NCBI GenBank assembly: GCA_045634005.1
Contig: JAZQZL010000057.1
Span: 1-43,192 of the forward strand
Direction of reading: 5' to 3'
Source: Flemingiibacterium sp045634005
GTDB taxonomy: Bacteria > Bacillota > Clostridia > Oscillospirales > CAG-272
DNA length: 43,192 nt
Position numbers and translations under genes: made by a program
Notes under the pieces: model-generated
What the model was told of the DNA's origin: nothing
What the model saw: the letters and a program-made list of their open reading frames with translations, nothing else
The model's database searches: none
Shown: positions 16,598 through 25,349 of the stretch, one piece after another
How the letters are laid out: each line of letters begins with the position of its first letter
How positions within the stretch are numbered: position 1 is the stretch's first letter

Positions 16598-17563
16598 TTA
16601 AACTGCGCTTGGGAGATATTCGATAGCCACTCCCTGCCGCGAGTCAAGCTTATAGGTGTGCTTGGGTACGATGCTCCGCAAGTCGATACAACCGACAAAG
16701 CGGTAGTGGATGACGAGCCGTTGCGTTCTGTTCTTACCCGTTCCCTCAATCGGAAAGACCTCGATCTTGTCGATAAGTTCTTGCAGAACGATGGGCGTCA
16801 GCGTTTGCATCGTCATAAACTTCCGTATTGCTCTGATGAAACTACCCGATGAGTTCTGTGCGCTGTCAAGGCATTCAATCTTGTTCCTAAGATCGAACAT
16901 CTGCTTTTTGAGTTCTTCTTGCTCAACCTCGTATTTGTGAGACAGTCGCATAAACCAATCGTCCGTGACCTTACCGTTGACATTATCCTCATACACACGC
17001 TCGTAGAGTCGAAGAAGCTCTTGGCTTCGTGCTGTAGCCGCCGCCAAGGCGCTCTCTGCCGCCTTTCGTTCTGCCAAGGCATCCTTGTTGGTCTTGTGTT
17101 CTAAAAGCTCCGCAAATGCGGTTCCGTCGTGATCAAGGTAGGTTGCGAGTTTGAACAGTTCCATCTTCACCACCTGCTCCAAGGAATCCTCTCTGACATA
17201 ATGTGTTGACTCACAGGTGCCGCGAAGCCCCTTGTAGTTTGAGCAACTGTAAAAGCGGATGCTCGGATTCTGTTTGTTGATGTTAAACCACAGCTTGTGT
17301 CCGCAATCTCCGCAATAAAGAAGATTTGTAAAAATGCTTTTCTTCACATTCTCGTTCTTCGGCTTACGGCGTTTGGAATTCTTGGTTAGCTCCTGTACTC
17401 TCTCCCATGTCTCTCGGTCAATGATAGGTTCGTGTACGTCCTTGAAGATTGCCCAATTCTCTTTGGGATTCTCAACGCGAGTTTTGTTGCGGAAGGATTT
17501 TGAATAGCTCTTGAAGTTTATAATATCTCCGCAATACTCCTGCTGCTCAAGCATCTTGGCTAC
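16598..17563 (-). pseudogene. Truncated large serine recombinase (C-terminal part only)
   Basis: The frame encodes the C-terminal half of a large serine recombinase of the kind carried by clostridial conjugative elements: the end of the Recombinase domain (LEQQEYCGD to HEPIIDRETWERVQEL), a zinc ribbon (CGDCGHKL then CSNYKGLRGTC), a long coiled coil and a C-terminal DUF4368-like domain. The catalytic resolvase domain with its nucleophilic Ser is absent. Homology stops near 17563, exactly where repeat copy B and its hairpin begin; the open frame beyond that (to 17713) is translated repeat DNA. It is therefore a remnant that cannot catalyse recombination. Confidence 0.85.
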
Positions 17564-17568
17564 AAACG

Positions 17569-17611
17569 CCTCCCGAACCGCGGTTATCGCGAATTTCGGG
17601 AGGTATTTTTG
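17569..17611 (+). terminator. Hairpin with T-run at the left end of repeat copy B
   Basis: CCTCCCGAA pairs with TTCGGGAGG, with further CGCG pairing inside, followed by TATTTTTG. It matches the hairpin at 16270 and marks the point where the recombinase gene is interrupted. Confidence 0.6.
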
Positions 17612-17637
17612 ACCACATATTTGACCACTTGCAGAAC

Positions 17638-17730
17638 CGGACCACACGGACGCAAGAGCACACGAAAGCACGAAACTACATTTTTTCGGACAGGAAAGCG
17701 CTAAAAAACACAAAAGAACCGAAGAAAAGC
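17638..17730. repeat. Direct repeat copy B
   Basis: Third copy of the repeat, same orientation, preceded by GACCACATATTTGACCACTT. It is followed at 17742-17761 by TTGGGGTG and AGGCCGCA, which match the anticodon loop to T stem of the tRNA-Pro fragment at 16446, after which similarity stops. So copies A and B share an attachment-like core in addition to the repeat. Confidence 0.75.
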
Positions 17731-17799
17731 TATAGTCGGGCTTGGGGTGATGCAGGCCGCAGTGGATACGTTTGCCGCAATGCGGTTTTCGAAAGTGTA

Positions 17800-17828
17800 T
17801 TGCAAAGGAACACTTTTTATGGTATAAT
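17800..17828 (+). promoter_or_regulatory. Promoter of the aldo/keto reductase gene
   Basis: TTGCAA (17800-17805), 17-base spacer, TATAAT (17823-17828). It lies 46 bases upstream of the start codon, just beyond the scar region. Confidence 0.75.
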
Positions 17829-17874
17829 GTTTACATAAGGTAAGTTTTAAAATAAACTTCGAAAAGGAGCTTTT

Positions 17875-18969
17875 ATGTTTGATAATGTAAAACGTAATTT
17901 GGGACTTGGCTGTATGCGTCTGCCTATGAAGGACGGCGAGGTGGACAAGGCAGAATTTAACCGTATGATAGATTTGTTTATTGAGTCTGGATTTAATTAT
18001 TTTGACACCGCGCACGGTTACATAGAGGGAAAAAGCGAGAAGGCGATTCGCGACTCTTTAACCTCAAGATACGATAGAAAAAGCTACGTGCTTGCAAACA
18101 AGCTCTCCGAGTGGTTTTTTAAGTCAGAGGACGAGGTGCGTCCGTTATTTGAGCAACAGCTCGAAATATGCGGTGTTGAATATTTCGATTTTTATCTGTT
18201 CCACGCGCTCAACCGCAATTCGTATAAAAAGCATAAGGAATGCCGCAGCTTTGAAACTGTGGAGCAGCTGAAAAACGAGGGCCGGATAAAGCATATCGGT
18301 ATGTCGTTTCACGACACGGCGGATATTCTCGATATGATACTTTCAGAGCAGCCGCAGATAGAGGTCGTCCAGCTGCAGCTTAACTATCTTGATTATGACG
18401 ATCCCGGTATACAGAGCCAAAAGTGCTACGAGGTAGCAGTAAGGCACGGCAAGAAGGTTATCGTTATGGAGCCTATCAAGGGCGGCGCTTTGGTAAATCT
18501 CCCAGAGGAGGCTATTTCGGAGTTTAAGAAGCTCGGCGACGCACAGCCTGCCTCGTATGCCCTCAGATATGCCGCGAGCTATCCCGAGGTGTTTATGGTT
18601 CTTTCCGGTATGGGAAATGTGGATATGATAGAGTCGAATATTAAGACTATGTATCCGTTCGTACCGTTTACCGATAAAGAATTTGCGGCGACGGACAAGG
18701 TCAGGGACATTATCCGCAAATACAATCAGATTCCCTGCACAAAATGCAAATACTGTGCGGAGGTCTGCCCGAAGTCGGTGCCGATAGCAGAGCTTTTTGC
18801 AATATACAACGAGTACGCGATGGCGCACATAGCCAGAAAAGACGCCGCCGCAAGCTTTTCGGGCTTCGAGGTTAAGCCGGGCGACTGTGTCGAATGCGGT
18901 AAGTGCGAGAGTATTTGTCCACAGAATATTGAAATCCGCGAAAAGCTTAAAAAGCTTGCGAAAATGTAA
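17875..18969 (+). CDS. Aldo/keto reductase with two 4Fe-4S clusters
   Basis: A 364-residue fusion of an aldo/keto reductase barrel and a bacterial ferredoxin domain. The barrel shows the catalytic tetrad: Asp and Tyr in NYFDTAHGY, Lys in VLANKLSEW and His in YLFHALN. The C-terminal 80 residues carry two CxxCxxCxxxCP motifs (CTKCKYCAEVCP and CVECGKCESICP) for two 4Fe-4S clusters. Related proteins are frequent in clostridia and probably link carbonyl reduction to ferredoxin-type electron flow; the substrate is unknown. The start has GGAG seven bases upstream. It is monocistronic, between its own promoter and terminator. Confidence 0.92.
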   Translation: MFDNVKRNLGLGCMRLPMKDGEVDKAEFNRMIDLFIESGFNYFDTAHGYIEGKSEKAIRDSLTSRYDRKSYVLANKLSEWFFKSEDEVRPLFEQQLEICGVEYFDFYLFHALNRNSYKKHKECRSFETVEQLKNEGRIKHIGMSFHDTADILDMILSEQPQIEVVQLQLNYLDYDDPGIQSQKCYEVAVRHGKKVIVMEPIKGGALVNLPEEAISEFKKLGDAQPASYALRYAASYPEVFMVLSGMGNVDMIESNIKTMYPFVPFTDKEFAATDKVRDIIRKYNQIPCTKCKYCAEVCPKSVPIAELFAIYNEYAMAHIARKDAAASFSGFEVKPGDCVECGKCESICPQNIEIREKLKKLAKM

Positions 18970-18980
18970 TTTGCCAAAAT

Positions 18981-19027
18981 AAATTCTCCTTACAAGGCTG
19001 CAAGCGCTTTGTAAGGAGAATTTTTTA
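18981..19027 (+). terminator. Terminator of the aldo/keto reductase gene
   Basis: About 16-base stem (AATTCTCCTTACAA / TTGTAAGGAGAATT) with a short loop and a T-run. Confidence 0.88.
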
Positions 19028-19189
19028 TTTATAGCTGCCGTTACGGTAAATAACATCGGGGTATATTCTCTCACGGGATAGAAATACTGCTCGTATATTA
19101 AAAGACACCTGCTATTTTATTTTCGTAAAGGAAGCAATTCGTGCACTTGTGCCAATAACTTTGAAAAAAGCAAAATAACACTTTTAAAT

Positions 19190-19218
19190 AAAAAGGAGAT
19201 TCTGTGAAATCTCCTTTT
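19190..19218 (-). terminator. Terminator of the GntR/LacI-type regulator
   Basis: Stem AAAGGAGATT / AATCTCCTTT with a T-rich minus-strand tail, abutting the stop codon at 19220. Confidence 0.8.
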
Positions 19219-19219
19219 G

Positions 19220-20359
19220 CTATTCCCCACTGCTTTCGCGAATGACGAGATATGAGCTGACCTTGTGCTTTGCGGGAATATGATTTGGATTCTTGATATA
19301 ATCCATCATAACCTCAAAAGCCGTCCTTGCAATGTCTGTGTAGAGGTACGCCATAGTTGTGAGCGTGGGTGATACAGATCTGGTTATGGGCAAATCGTCA
19401 AAGCCCACGATCATAACGTCTTTTGGAACTATAAGCTTTTCGTGCTTTCCAAAGTTATAATTTTTAATGCTTCGGAGTACTTCCGCCGCTAACATATCGT
19501 GGTGACAAAATACACCTATCGGAAGCAGTTCGCTTTGTTTTTTCAGCCTGCGTATCAGAGCGGATACAAGCTGTTTAACATTGTCAGCATCTATTTTTCC
19601 GCCCGTGTTTGAAACAACGCCGATGTGTTCAGCCGGAATACTCATACCTGCTTCTGTCAGCTGATGATAATACCCCTCGAAGCGCTGATCCTTGTCAACA
19701 CAGTCGCTGAGCGCGAAATAGTAAAATGACCTGCAGCCACAGGACAGAAGGTGACCTGCAACCTGCTTGCCCGCACTCAAATTATCTACCAAAACCGTAT
19801 CTGCGTTCGAAAGATCCACGTCCTCGGCGAGCGTAACGATCGGTAACGGATATCGGGAAAAGTACGGCTGCTGATAAGACGATAACGACGAGCAGTTAAA
19901 TACACCGCAGCACCCAAGCTCAAAAAACATATCCATAATGTCACGTTCACGTTCCCTTATTCCTCCGCCGTCAGAAACAATAAGCTGCATTTGATTTTCA
20001 CAGGCAACAGCCTGCAGGGTCTGCAAAACGGACGAAAAAAACGGATTGTTGATATTGTTCACGAGAACGCCGAAGATGTTTTTCTGCCTTCGGTCGTAAA
20101 ATTTTCGCATAGGCGTTCCAGCTTTACAAAATCCGCGGCATACATAATATCCGCCTCCAAGCGCTCGAATAAATCCCTCTGCTTTAAGGCGCTCGTACAC
20201 ACGCATAGCGTCCCTTGAAGAACACCGCTGCACACTTGCGAACTCACGCGCTGTAATAAAACGCGAGCCGGAGATACCGTATTTTCCATTTACTATATCT
20301 GCCTTTGCGCTTTGGAACAGTTCATCGGTACGACTCACAGAACGCACCTCCTTATGCAT
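19220..20359 (-). CDS. GntR-type HTH / LacI-type sensor transcriptional regulator
   Basis: A 379-residue regulator with an N-terminal GntR-like winged helix (about residues 10-75, ITAREFASVQRCSSRDAMRVYERL) and a C-terminal LacI/periplasmic-binding-like sugar sensor (from about 88, IFGVLVNNINNPFFSSVLQ, to IVGFDDLPITRSVSPTLTT near 320). This is the architecture of AraR-type repressors. It diverges from the amino-sugar genes starting at 20566, so its ligand is likely a sugar handled by them. Two inverted repeats in the 200-base gap are candidate operators. Confidence 0.9.
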   Translation of the reverse strand: MHKEVRSVSRTDELFQSAKADIVNGKYGISGSRFITAREFASVQRCSSRDAMRVYERLKAEGFIRALGGGYYVCRGFCKAGTPMRKFYDRRQKNIFGVLVNNINNPFFSSVLQTLQAVACENQMQLIVSDGGGIRERERDIMDMFFELGCCGVFNCSSLSSYQQPYFSRYPLPIVTLAEDVDLSNADTVLVDNLSAGKQVAGHLLSCGCRSFYYFALSDCVDKDQRFEGYYHQLTEAGMSIPAEHIGVVSNTGGKIDADNVKQLVSALIRRLKKQSELLPIGVFCHHDMLAAEVLRSIKNYNFGKHEKLIVPKDVMIVGFDDLPITRSVSPTLTTMAYLYTDIARTAFEVMMDYIKNPNHIPAKHKVSSYLVIRESSGE

Positions 20360-20370
20360 AATCTCCGTAC

Positions 20371-20400
20371 TTGTTAGGATAAAATATTTTTCCTTAACAA
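20371..20400. promoter_or_regulatory. Candidate operator 1 (imperfect inverted repeat)
   Basis: A 30-base imperfect palindrome; arms TTGTTA and TAACAA are exact and 12 of 15 positions pair overall. It lies 11 bases upstream of the regulator start codon, a position suited to autorepression. Confidence 0.5.
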
Positions 20401-20441
20401 CAGTATATCATATTTCTGTGAACTATTCAAGAGGTTTGGGT

Positions 20442-20458
20442 AACATCGCGACGATGTT
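20442..20458. promoter_or_regulatory. Candidate operator 2 (inverted repeat)
   Basis: AACATCG-CGA-CGATGTT, a perfect seven-base inverted repeat with a three-base centre, between the two divergent genes. It is a plausible binding site for the adjacent regulator. Confidence 0.5.
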
Positions 20459-20504
20459 TTCGCGAGGAGTGCCCAAAAGCATACCGCCGCCCTATACGCT
20501 GTGG

Positions 20505-20510
20505 TATAAT
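20505..20510 (+). promoter_or_regulatory. -10 box of the amino-sugar operon
   Basis: TATAAT 55 bases before the start codon. The matching -35 region is weak, as in activator-dependent or tightly controlled promoters. Confidence 0.5.
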
Positions 20511-20565
20511 AAAATTAACGGTAAACTTCGTTAAACATTGATATTACATACAGGTGATGTTTATT

Positions 20566-21699
20566 ATGAAAGCTATCATAAATGCAACTATCGTTATGCC
20601 CGATTACCTGATACCAAACGGAACAGTCGTAATAAAGGATGATAGGATCCTTGATCTCGGGCAAAAAATCAATACTGACGGTATGGAGATCTTCGATGCC
20701 AAGGGTGCGTATCTCGGCCCCGGACTTATTGATATCCATACTCACTCCGACGGCGAGGTGTTCTTTTCGGATGATCCCGTAAAGGTCGCACACACACTTC
20801 TCTCTCACGGTGTTACGGACGTCTTGCCTGCGCTGTATTTCAGCGCCGATCGCGACACTCTCATAAACCAAGCGAGGACGATACGCTCGGCGACTCGTGA
20901 GGCACCCAATATACTCGGACTGTATATGGAAGCACCGTATATGAATCCAAAATTCGGATGCAACAGAGAAAACAACCCGTGGCGACACCCGATAAGTAAG
21001 GAAGATTATATGCCGCTTGTTGAAGCCGTAAAAGGCTTTGCAAAGGTTTGGGTGGTCGCACCCGAGCGAGAGGGCATAAAGGATTTTGTCCGTGATGTCA
21101 AAGCGGCTGATGCGGGAGCCGTATTCTCGGTAGGACACAGCGAAGCTGCGCCCGAGATGACCGAAGCGCTGATGCCGTACGGATTAAAGCTTGCCACGCA
21201 CCATACCAACGCAACGGGAACATTACAGAAATACCCCGAATGCAGATCGGCTTGCGTTGACGAAACGGCGCTTTATAATGACGAGATATACACAGAGCTT
21301 ATCTGTGACAAGGTGGGTATCCACGTAGCTCCGTATATGCTTCGACTGATCAAGAAGATCAAGGGCGACGACCGTATCATACTGATATCCGACGCTTTCG
21401 TTGAACACGGTCCCAAACCGTCAGATGAGCTTTACGAGGGCGCGGACGACATAAACTTTGACTTTTCGGGTGAGATAGCCGGCTCGAAAATGATCCTCGA
21501 CGGCGCCTGCCGCAATATGATGGTGCATACGGGTGCGTCCATTTGTCAGGTGTTCAAATACGCATCCACCAACCCGGCAAAGCTGTTATCGCTCACCGAC
21601 AGAGGCTCGGTCGCGCCTGGAAACGTGGCAAACCTCATTCTGACCGACGCGGAATTCAACGTTAAACGCGTTATGCTGAACGGTCAGTTTACCAACTAA
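20566..21699 (+). CDS. nagA: N-acetylglucosamine-6-phosphate deacetylase family protein (NagA-like)
   Basis: A 377-residue amidohydrolase of the NagA family, predicted to remove the acetyl group from an N-acetylhexosamine 6-phosphate. Visible residues are the HxH pair in DIHTHSDGE (58 and 60), the metal-ligand Glu in YMEAPY (122), His191 in GHSEA, His212 in THHTNATG and the catalytic Asp276 in LISDAF. The family words are altered (for example MEAPY instead of LEGPF), so the substrate may not be GlcNAc-6-phosphate. Start ATG 20566 has AGGTGA eight bases upstream; the in-frame GTG at 20554 lacks a site. It is followed 40 bases later by a NagB-family gene. Confidence 0.85.
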   Translation: MKAIINATIVMPDYLIPNGTVVIKDDRILDLGQKINTDGMEIFDAKGAYLGPGLIDIHTHSDGEVFFSDDPVKVAHTLLSHGVTDVLPALYFSADRDTLINQARTIRSATREAPNILGLYMEAPYMNPKFGCNRENNPWRHPISKEDYMPLVEAVKGFAKVWVVAPEREGIKDFVRDVKAADAGAVFSVGHSEAAPEMTEALMPYGLKLATHHTNATGTLQKYPECRSACVDETALYNDEIYTELICDKVGIHVAPYMLRLIKKIKGDDRIILISDAFVEHGPKPSDELYEGADDINFDFSGEIAGSKMILDGACRNMMVHTGASICQVFKYASTNPAKLLSLTDRGSVAPGNVANLILTDAEFNVKRVMLNGQFTN

Positions 21700-21739
21700 A
21701 TCCGTATCAATTTATATTACATATTTCAAGGAGGAAGCT

Positions 21740-22714
21740 ATGAAAAACTTCATCACCGATCCCACAACAGATTTTAATTTTGATCCCCACGAATTTGTCC
21801 CCTTCAAGGATAAAAAGGTTTGCGAGTACGTTCGCAGCCTCAGCGGCAAGGATCTCGAAAAGAGAGAGCCCTGGTGGCACCCGGAATTTGAGGTCAAGGT
21901 TATGATGAACCCTCACCCCGTACTCATTTCTACTCTTTTCACCCGTCTTAAGGAAGCGTCCGAGCAGGGCAGATCCTTCACAATGATCCTCGGCAATCCC
22001 GAGCCCGATACATACATTCCGCTCGCACAGCTTATCAACTACTTCAAGGTAGACTGCTCCAAGGTACACCTTGTAGCCGAGGACGAGTGGGCTGACCAGG
22101 ACGGCAACATCGCGCCCATTACCTACAAGGCAGGCTTTGCTCATTCTATGATAAAATACCTTTGGGCACAGATCGACGAAAAGCTTCGTATGCCTATGGA
22201 GAACGTACACTACCCCACCAACGCCAATATCAAGGACTACAGCAATATAATCGACGATATTACCGACGGCACCGGCGCGGATATCGCCTCCACCTCCCCC
22301 GGTTGGGCAGGTCATATGGCGTTTGTTGATCCCATTCCCGAATTCATCGGCTCCGGTGATATCGAGGAATGGTTAAATCAGCCGGCACAGATAGTCAAGC
22401 TTCACCCGATGACCATTATGCAGAACTCTCTTAACGGTACGTTCGGTCAGTCCGGCGATATCGCAAACGTTCCTCCGTGTGCGGCTACCATCGGTCCGCT
22501 CGACGTTATGAGAGCAAAGGAAAGAATTGAGGTACACGCGCTTGCTACCTGCGGCACCTTCTCCTCTTGGCAGAGAATGACGAGCCGTCTGTGCACGCAC
22601 GGTCCGATCACCCCGTATCTTCCCAGCACTATGCTTCAGACCAAGAAGACTCAGGTCTATATTTCCGAAGAGCTTGCCGCTCCGTTTGAATGCTGGGAGA
22701 AGGTCGGCTATTAA
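21740..22714 (+). CDS. NagB-family glucosamine-6-phosphate deaminase-like protein, atypical
   Basis: A 324-residue member of the NagB/RpiA/SorC-like sugar-phosphate isomerase fold, longer than NagB of Escherichia coli (266). The phosphate-loop region is ILGNPEPDTY (83-92) and the catalytic region STSPGWAGHMAFVDP (184-198). In NagB that region reads G-N-D-G-H-I-A-F-N-E-P; here the catalytic Asp is Ala190, His192 remains, and N-E-P has become V-D-P. Canonical deamination is therefore doubtful, and a related isomerase or epimerase-type reaction is possible. The gene follows the NagA-like gene by 40 bases with a GGAGG site, so it should act on the deacetylated product. Confidence 0.8.
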   Translation: MKNFITDPTTDFNFDPHEFVPFKDKKVCEYVRSLSGKDLEKREPWWHPEFEVKVMMNPHPVLISTLFTRLKEASEQGRSFTMILGNPEPDTYIPLAQLINYFKVDCSKVHLVAEDEWADQDGNIAPITYKAGFAHSMIKYLWAQIDEKLRMPMENVHYPTNANIKDYSNIIDDITDGTGADIASTSPGWAGHMAFVDPIPEFIGSGDIEEWLNQPAQIVKLHPMTIMQNSLNGTFGQSGDIANVPPCAATIGPLDVMRAKERIEVHALATCGTFSSWQRMTSRLCTHGPITPYLPSTMLQTKKTQVYISEELAAPFECWEKVGY

Positions 22715-22774
22715 AATTACCGCGCCTTTTTTACAGGTGCATTCGATTTTGCAAAAAGTCTGTATGATTTTGCA

Positions 22775-22803
22775 TTGAAAAATAAATTTTAATGGTGTAA
22801 GAT
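22775..22803 (+). promoter_or_regulatory. Promoter before the Gfo/Idh/MocA gene
   Basis: TTGAAA, 17-base spacer, TAAGAT. It gives the oxidoreductase gene independent expression within the 157-base gap. Confidence 0.5.
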
Positions 22804-22871
22804 AAACATAGGGCGTTGCACGCTTTACGGCGCCAATACATTTTCGCTCTCAAAAGGAGGAGCCTTTAAAT

Positions 22872-23879
22872 ATGGAAATGAAGGTAGGAATTATAGGCCT
22901 TGTTATGGGTAAACGCCACATCGAAGGCCTCAAAGAAAGGAATGTCGAGATCGCGGCAATATGCGATATAAACGACGAGCTGCTTACAAATATCGGAGAT
23001 GAGTTTGACATTCCCGAAGATCGCAGATACACCGATTGGAAGGATCTGCTCAAAATCGACGGTATGAACGCAGTCATTATCGTTACCCCCGACCAGACTC
23101 ACAGAGAGATGTCCGAGATGTTCCTTGCCGCAGGCAAGCACGTGCTTTGCGAAAAGCCTCTGGCACTCACACGCGAGGATCTCTCCGCTATTATTAAAGC
23201 GGCAGAGGGCGCAAACACAAAGTTTATGGTAGGTCAGGTGTGCCGATTCTGCCCCGCGTTTATGAGGGCAAAGGAGCTTGTTGATAACGGTACCATCGGT
23301 GAGGTGTATTTCGTAGAATCCGAGTACGCTCACGACTATGCGAAGATACTTCACGCGTGGCGTGCGGATCCCCTTCGCCACGGAGTTGTCGGAGGCGGCT
23401 GCCACGCGGTTGACCTGCTTCGCTGGCTTGTAGGCGATCCCGAGGAGGTATTCGCTTACGGAAGCCACAAGCTTCTTCCGCAGGTTACGTATGACGATGC
23501 TACCATATCCGTTCTGAAGTTCGGAAACGGCGTTATCGGCAAGGTATTCGTATCCACCGGCTGTAAGCGTCCGTACACTATGCGTACTCTTATCTACGGA
23601 ACAAAGGGCACGATCATTTGTGATAACAAATCACCTGCGCTCACGCTTTACACGCTCGGTCCGGACGGCATAGCAGTAAACCCCGAGCCCGAGATGATCC
23701 CCGTAGAGATCAAGGACCATAACGTAGGAAGCGAGTACGACGTATTTGCCGAGCACATTTTGAACGACACGCCGGTTGAGATGAGCGCTTATGAAGGCTC
23801 AAAGACTATTGCAACCTGCCTTGCTATCGTACAATCCGCAAAAAGCGGCAAGCCTGTCGTTCCCGATTTTAACTTCTGA
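22872..23879 (+). CDS. Gfo/Idh/MocA family NAD(P)-dependent oxidoreductase
   Basis: A 335-residue sugar-type dehydrogenase. It has an N-terminal Rossmann strand (KVGIIGLVMGKRHIEGL, residues 4-20), the family EKPLA motif with its catalytic Lys (CEKPLALT, near 95-102), and the C-terminal alpha/beta substrate domain with GGGCHAVDLLRWLVGDPEEV (about 176-195), whose His is a usual active-site residue. The glycine pattern of the Rossmann loop is loose. A GGAGG site lies seven to eleven bases before the ATG. Location after nagA/nagB-like genes suggests oxidation or redox epimerisation of a sugar or amino sugar. Confidence 0.9.
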   Translation: MEMKVGIIGLVMGKRHIEGLKERNVEIAAICDINDELLTNIGDEFDIPEDRRYTDWKDLLKIDGMNAVIIVTPDQTHREMSEMFLAAGKHVLCEKPLALTREDLSAIIKAAEGANTKFMVGQVCRFCPAFMRAKELVDNGTIGEVYFVESEYAHDYAKILHAWRADPLRHGVVGGGCHAVDLLRWLVGDPEEVFAYGSHKLLPQVTYDDATISVLKFGNGVIGKVFVSTGCKRPYTMRTLIYGTKGTIICDNKSPALTLYTLGPDGIAVNPEPEMIPVEIKDHNVGSEYDVFAEHILNDTPVEMSAYEGSKTIATCLAIVQSAKSGKPVVPDFNF

Positions 23880-24008
23880 TGCACAGAGCACAGCTTCTCT
23901 GATGCAAGGTTATTGCAGCACGTGTCTTTCAAAAGCCGGAATCCAATAACCGAAAATCAATATACTTAGATATCAAGTTGCATATTTTGCACCCTCTGAT
24001 TAGCCTCA

Positions 24009-24069
24009 ATATGTCTCCCGCGACGAAAGTGCACCGTTTTCGGCTGCTTGTTGCGGGAGGCATATTTTG
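24009..24069 (+). terminator. Terminator after the amino-sugar gene set
   Basis: Arms at 24009-24024 and 24050-24065 pair over 16 positions with two mismatches and are followed by TTTTG. The rest of the gap 23880-24120 shows no gene. Confidence 0.55.
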
Positions 24070-24120
24070 TATGCATAACTTGCCGGTCACCTCGCAAACT
24101 AACAAAAACGGGGGAGCAAA

Positions 24121-24798
24121 ATGGATATTTTAAAAGTAATATTAACCGCGCTGTTATCTGTCTGCGCGCTGTTCATCGTCACAAAAATTATGGGACACAA
24201 GCAGGTATCACAGCTTGACTTTTTCGACTACGTCAGCGGCATTACCATCGGTTCGATCGGCGCGGAGCTCTCTACAGAGCTTGAAAAACCGTGGAAGCCG
24301 CTTATCGCGCTTGCGATTTACGGTCTTTCATCGGTCGTGCTAAACCTACTTGCGCACAAAATGCCTCTCACACGAAAATATATCAACGGCACACCCACGA
24401 TTTTAATGAACGACGGCAAGCTCTACCGTGCAAATCTGAAAAAAGCGAAGCTTGACCTGTCCGAGTTTATGCTGCTCTGCCGTGAGCAGGGATTTTTTGA
24501 CCTTGATGAGGTGCAGACGGCAATCTTCGAGCATAACGGAAAGCTGTCCATTCTTCCCAAAGCGGCAAACCGACCTGCAACGCCCGAGGATATGGGAATT
24601 ACAGTAAAAGGCACACAGCTCGGCGTAGAAGTAATTATGGACGGGCGTATAATGGGCGAAAATCTTTCGCGAATGGGACGAAACGAAAAATGGTTAAAAA
24701 AGCAGTTGAAATCACAGGGGTATAATTATGCAAATGAAATATTCCTCGGTATTTACCGTCCGGACGAGGATACGCTAAAACTATACAAAAACGAGTGA
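24121..24798 (+). CDS. DUF421 (YetF-like) membrane protein
   Basis: A 225-residue protein of the YetF/DUF421 family: three N-terminal membrane helices (to about residue 80), containing the conserved QLDFFDYVSGITIGSIGAEL, and a C-terminal soluble domain with PTILMNDGKL and DLSEFMLLCREQGFFDLDEV. In Bacillus such proteins are spore or envelope membrane proteins of unclear function. It has a GGGGG-rich ribosome site nine bases upstream and is followed 39 bases later by a cupin gene, probably one operon. Confidence 0.92.
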   Translation: MDILKVILTALLSVCALFIVTKIMGHKQVSQLDFFDYVSGITIGSIGAELSTELEKPWKPLIALAIYGLSSVVLNLLAHKMPLTRKYINGTPTILMNDGKLYRANLKKAKLDLSEFMLLCREQGFFDLDEVQTAIFEHNGKLSILPKAANRPATPEDMGITVKGTQLGVEVIMDGRIMGENLSRMGRNEKWLKKQLKSQGYNYANEIFLGIYRPDEDTLKLYKNE

Positions 24799-24837
24799 CA
24801 CGCATACACTGATATCGAGCCTAAAGGAGGTATCACT

Positions 24838-25275
24838 ATGCGAAATCACAACTGCGGCAGGCATCCCGATGTGCGTGACTACGTAGCCGAGCCGTTTATA
24901 TTCAATATTAATCACGCCACTAATATGAATGAAAATTTCCGTACCGTACTCTGGACGGGCTGCCATATGCAGCTCACCCTTATGAGTATTCCCGTTTGCG
25001 ATGACATCGGTGTTGAGATGCACCCGGACGTTGATCAGTTTATACGGATAGAAAGCGGATGCGCAAAGGTGTATATAGGCGATTGCCCTCACTCGCTTTG
25101 CGAAAGCGGCTGTGTGGACAGCGGCTCCGCCATTATCATTCCCGCCGGCACGTGGCACAATATCGTCAACGTCGGCAAACGCCCTCTAAAGCTGTATTCG
25201 CTCTATGCGCCGCCACAGCATCCTTACGGAACGGTTCATCGGACGAAAGCCGATGCAGAGCACGGAGAAAACTGA
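24838..25275 (+). CDS. Cupin-domain protein
   Basis: A 145-residue single-domain cupin. Motif 1 is H-x-D-x-D-Q-F-I-R-I (HPDVDQFIRIESG, about 61-73) and motif 2 is PAGTWHNIVNVG (about 101-112), giving the usual metal-binding His set. Similar small cupins are often sugar isomerases or binding proteins, but no substrate can be named. AAAGGAGG lies nine bases upstream. A clear terminator follows at 25282. Confidence 0.9.
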   Translation: MRNHNCGRHPDVRDYVAEPFIFNINHATNMNENFRTVLWTGCHMQLTLMSIPVCDDIGVEMHPDVDQFIRIESGCAKVYIGDCPHSLCESGCVDSGSAIIIPAGTWHNIVNVGKRPLKLYSLYAPPQHPYGTVHRTKADAEHGEN

Positions 25276-25281
25276 AATATC

Positions 25282-25314
25282 AAACGCCGATGAGGATATC
25301 TCATCGGCGTTTTT
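25282..25314 (+). terminator. Terminator after the cupin gene
   Basis: Stem AACGCCGATGAG / CTCATCGGCGTT with a five-base loop and TTTT. Confidence 0.92.
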
Positions 25315-25349
25315 GCTCTGTGCAAATTTCATTATATACTATGACCTTT

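Noticed and set aside
17563..17713. N-terminal extension of the recombinase frame
   Set aside because: These codons are the reverse translation of repeat copy B and its hairpin; they do not resemble the recombinase family.
18343..19074. Minus-strand open frame of 243 codons
   Set aside because: Antisense to the aldo/keto reductase and its terminator; composition is that of a reverse-frame shadow.
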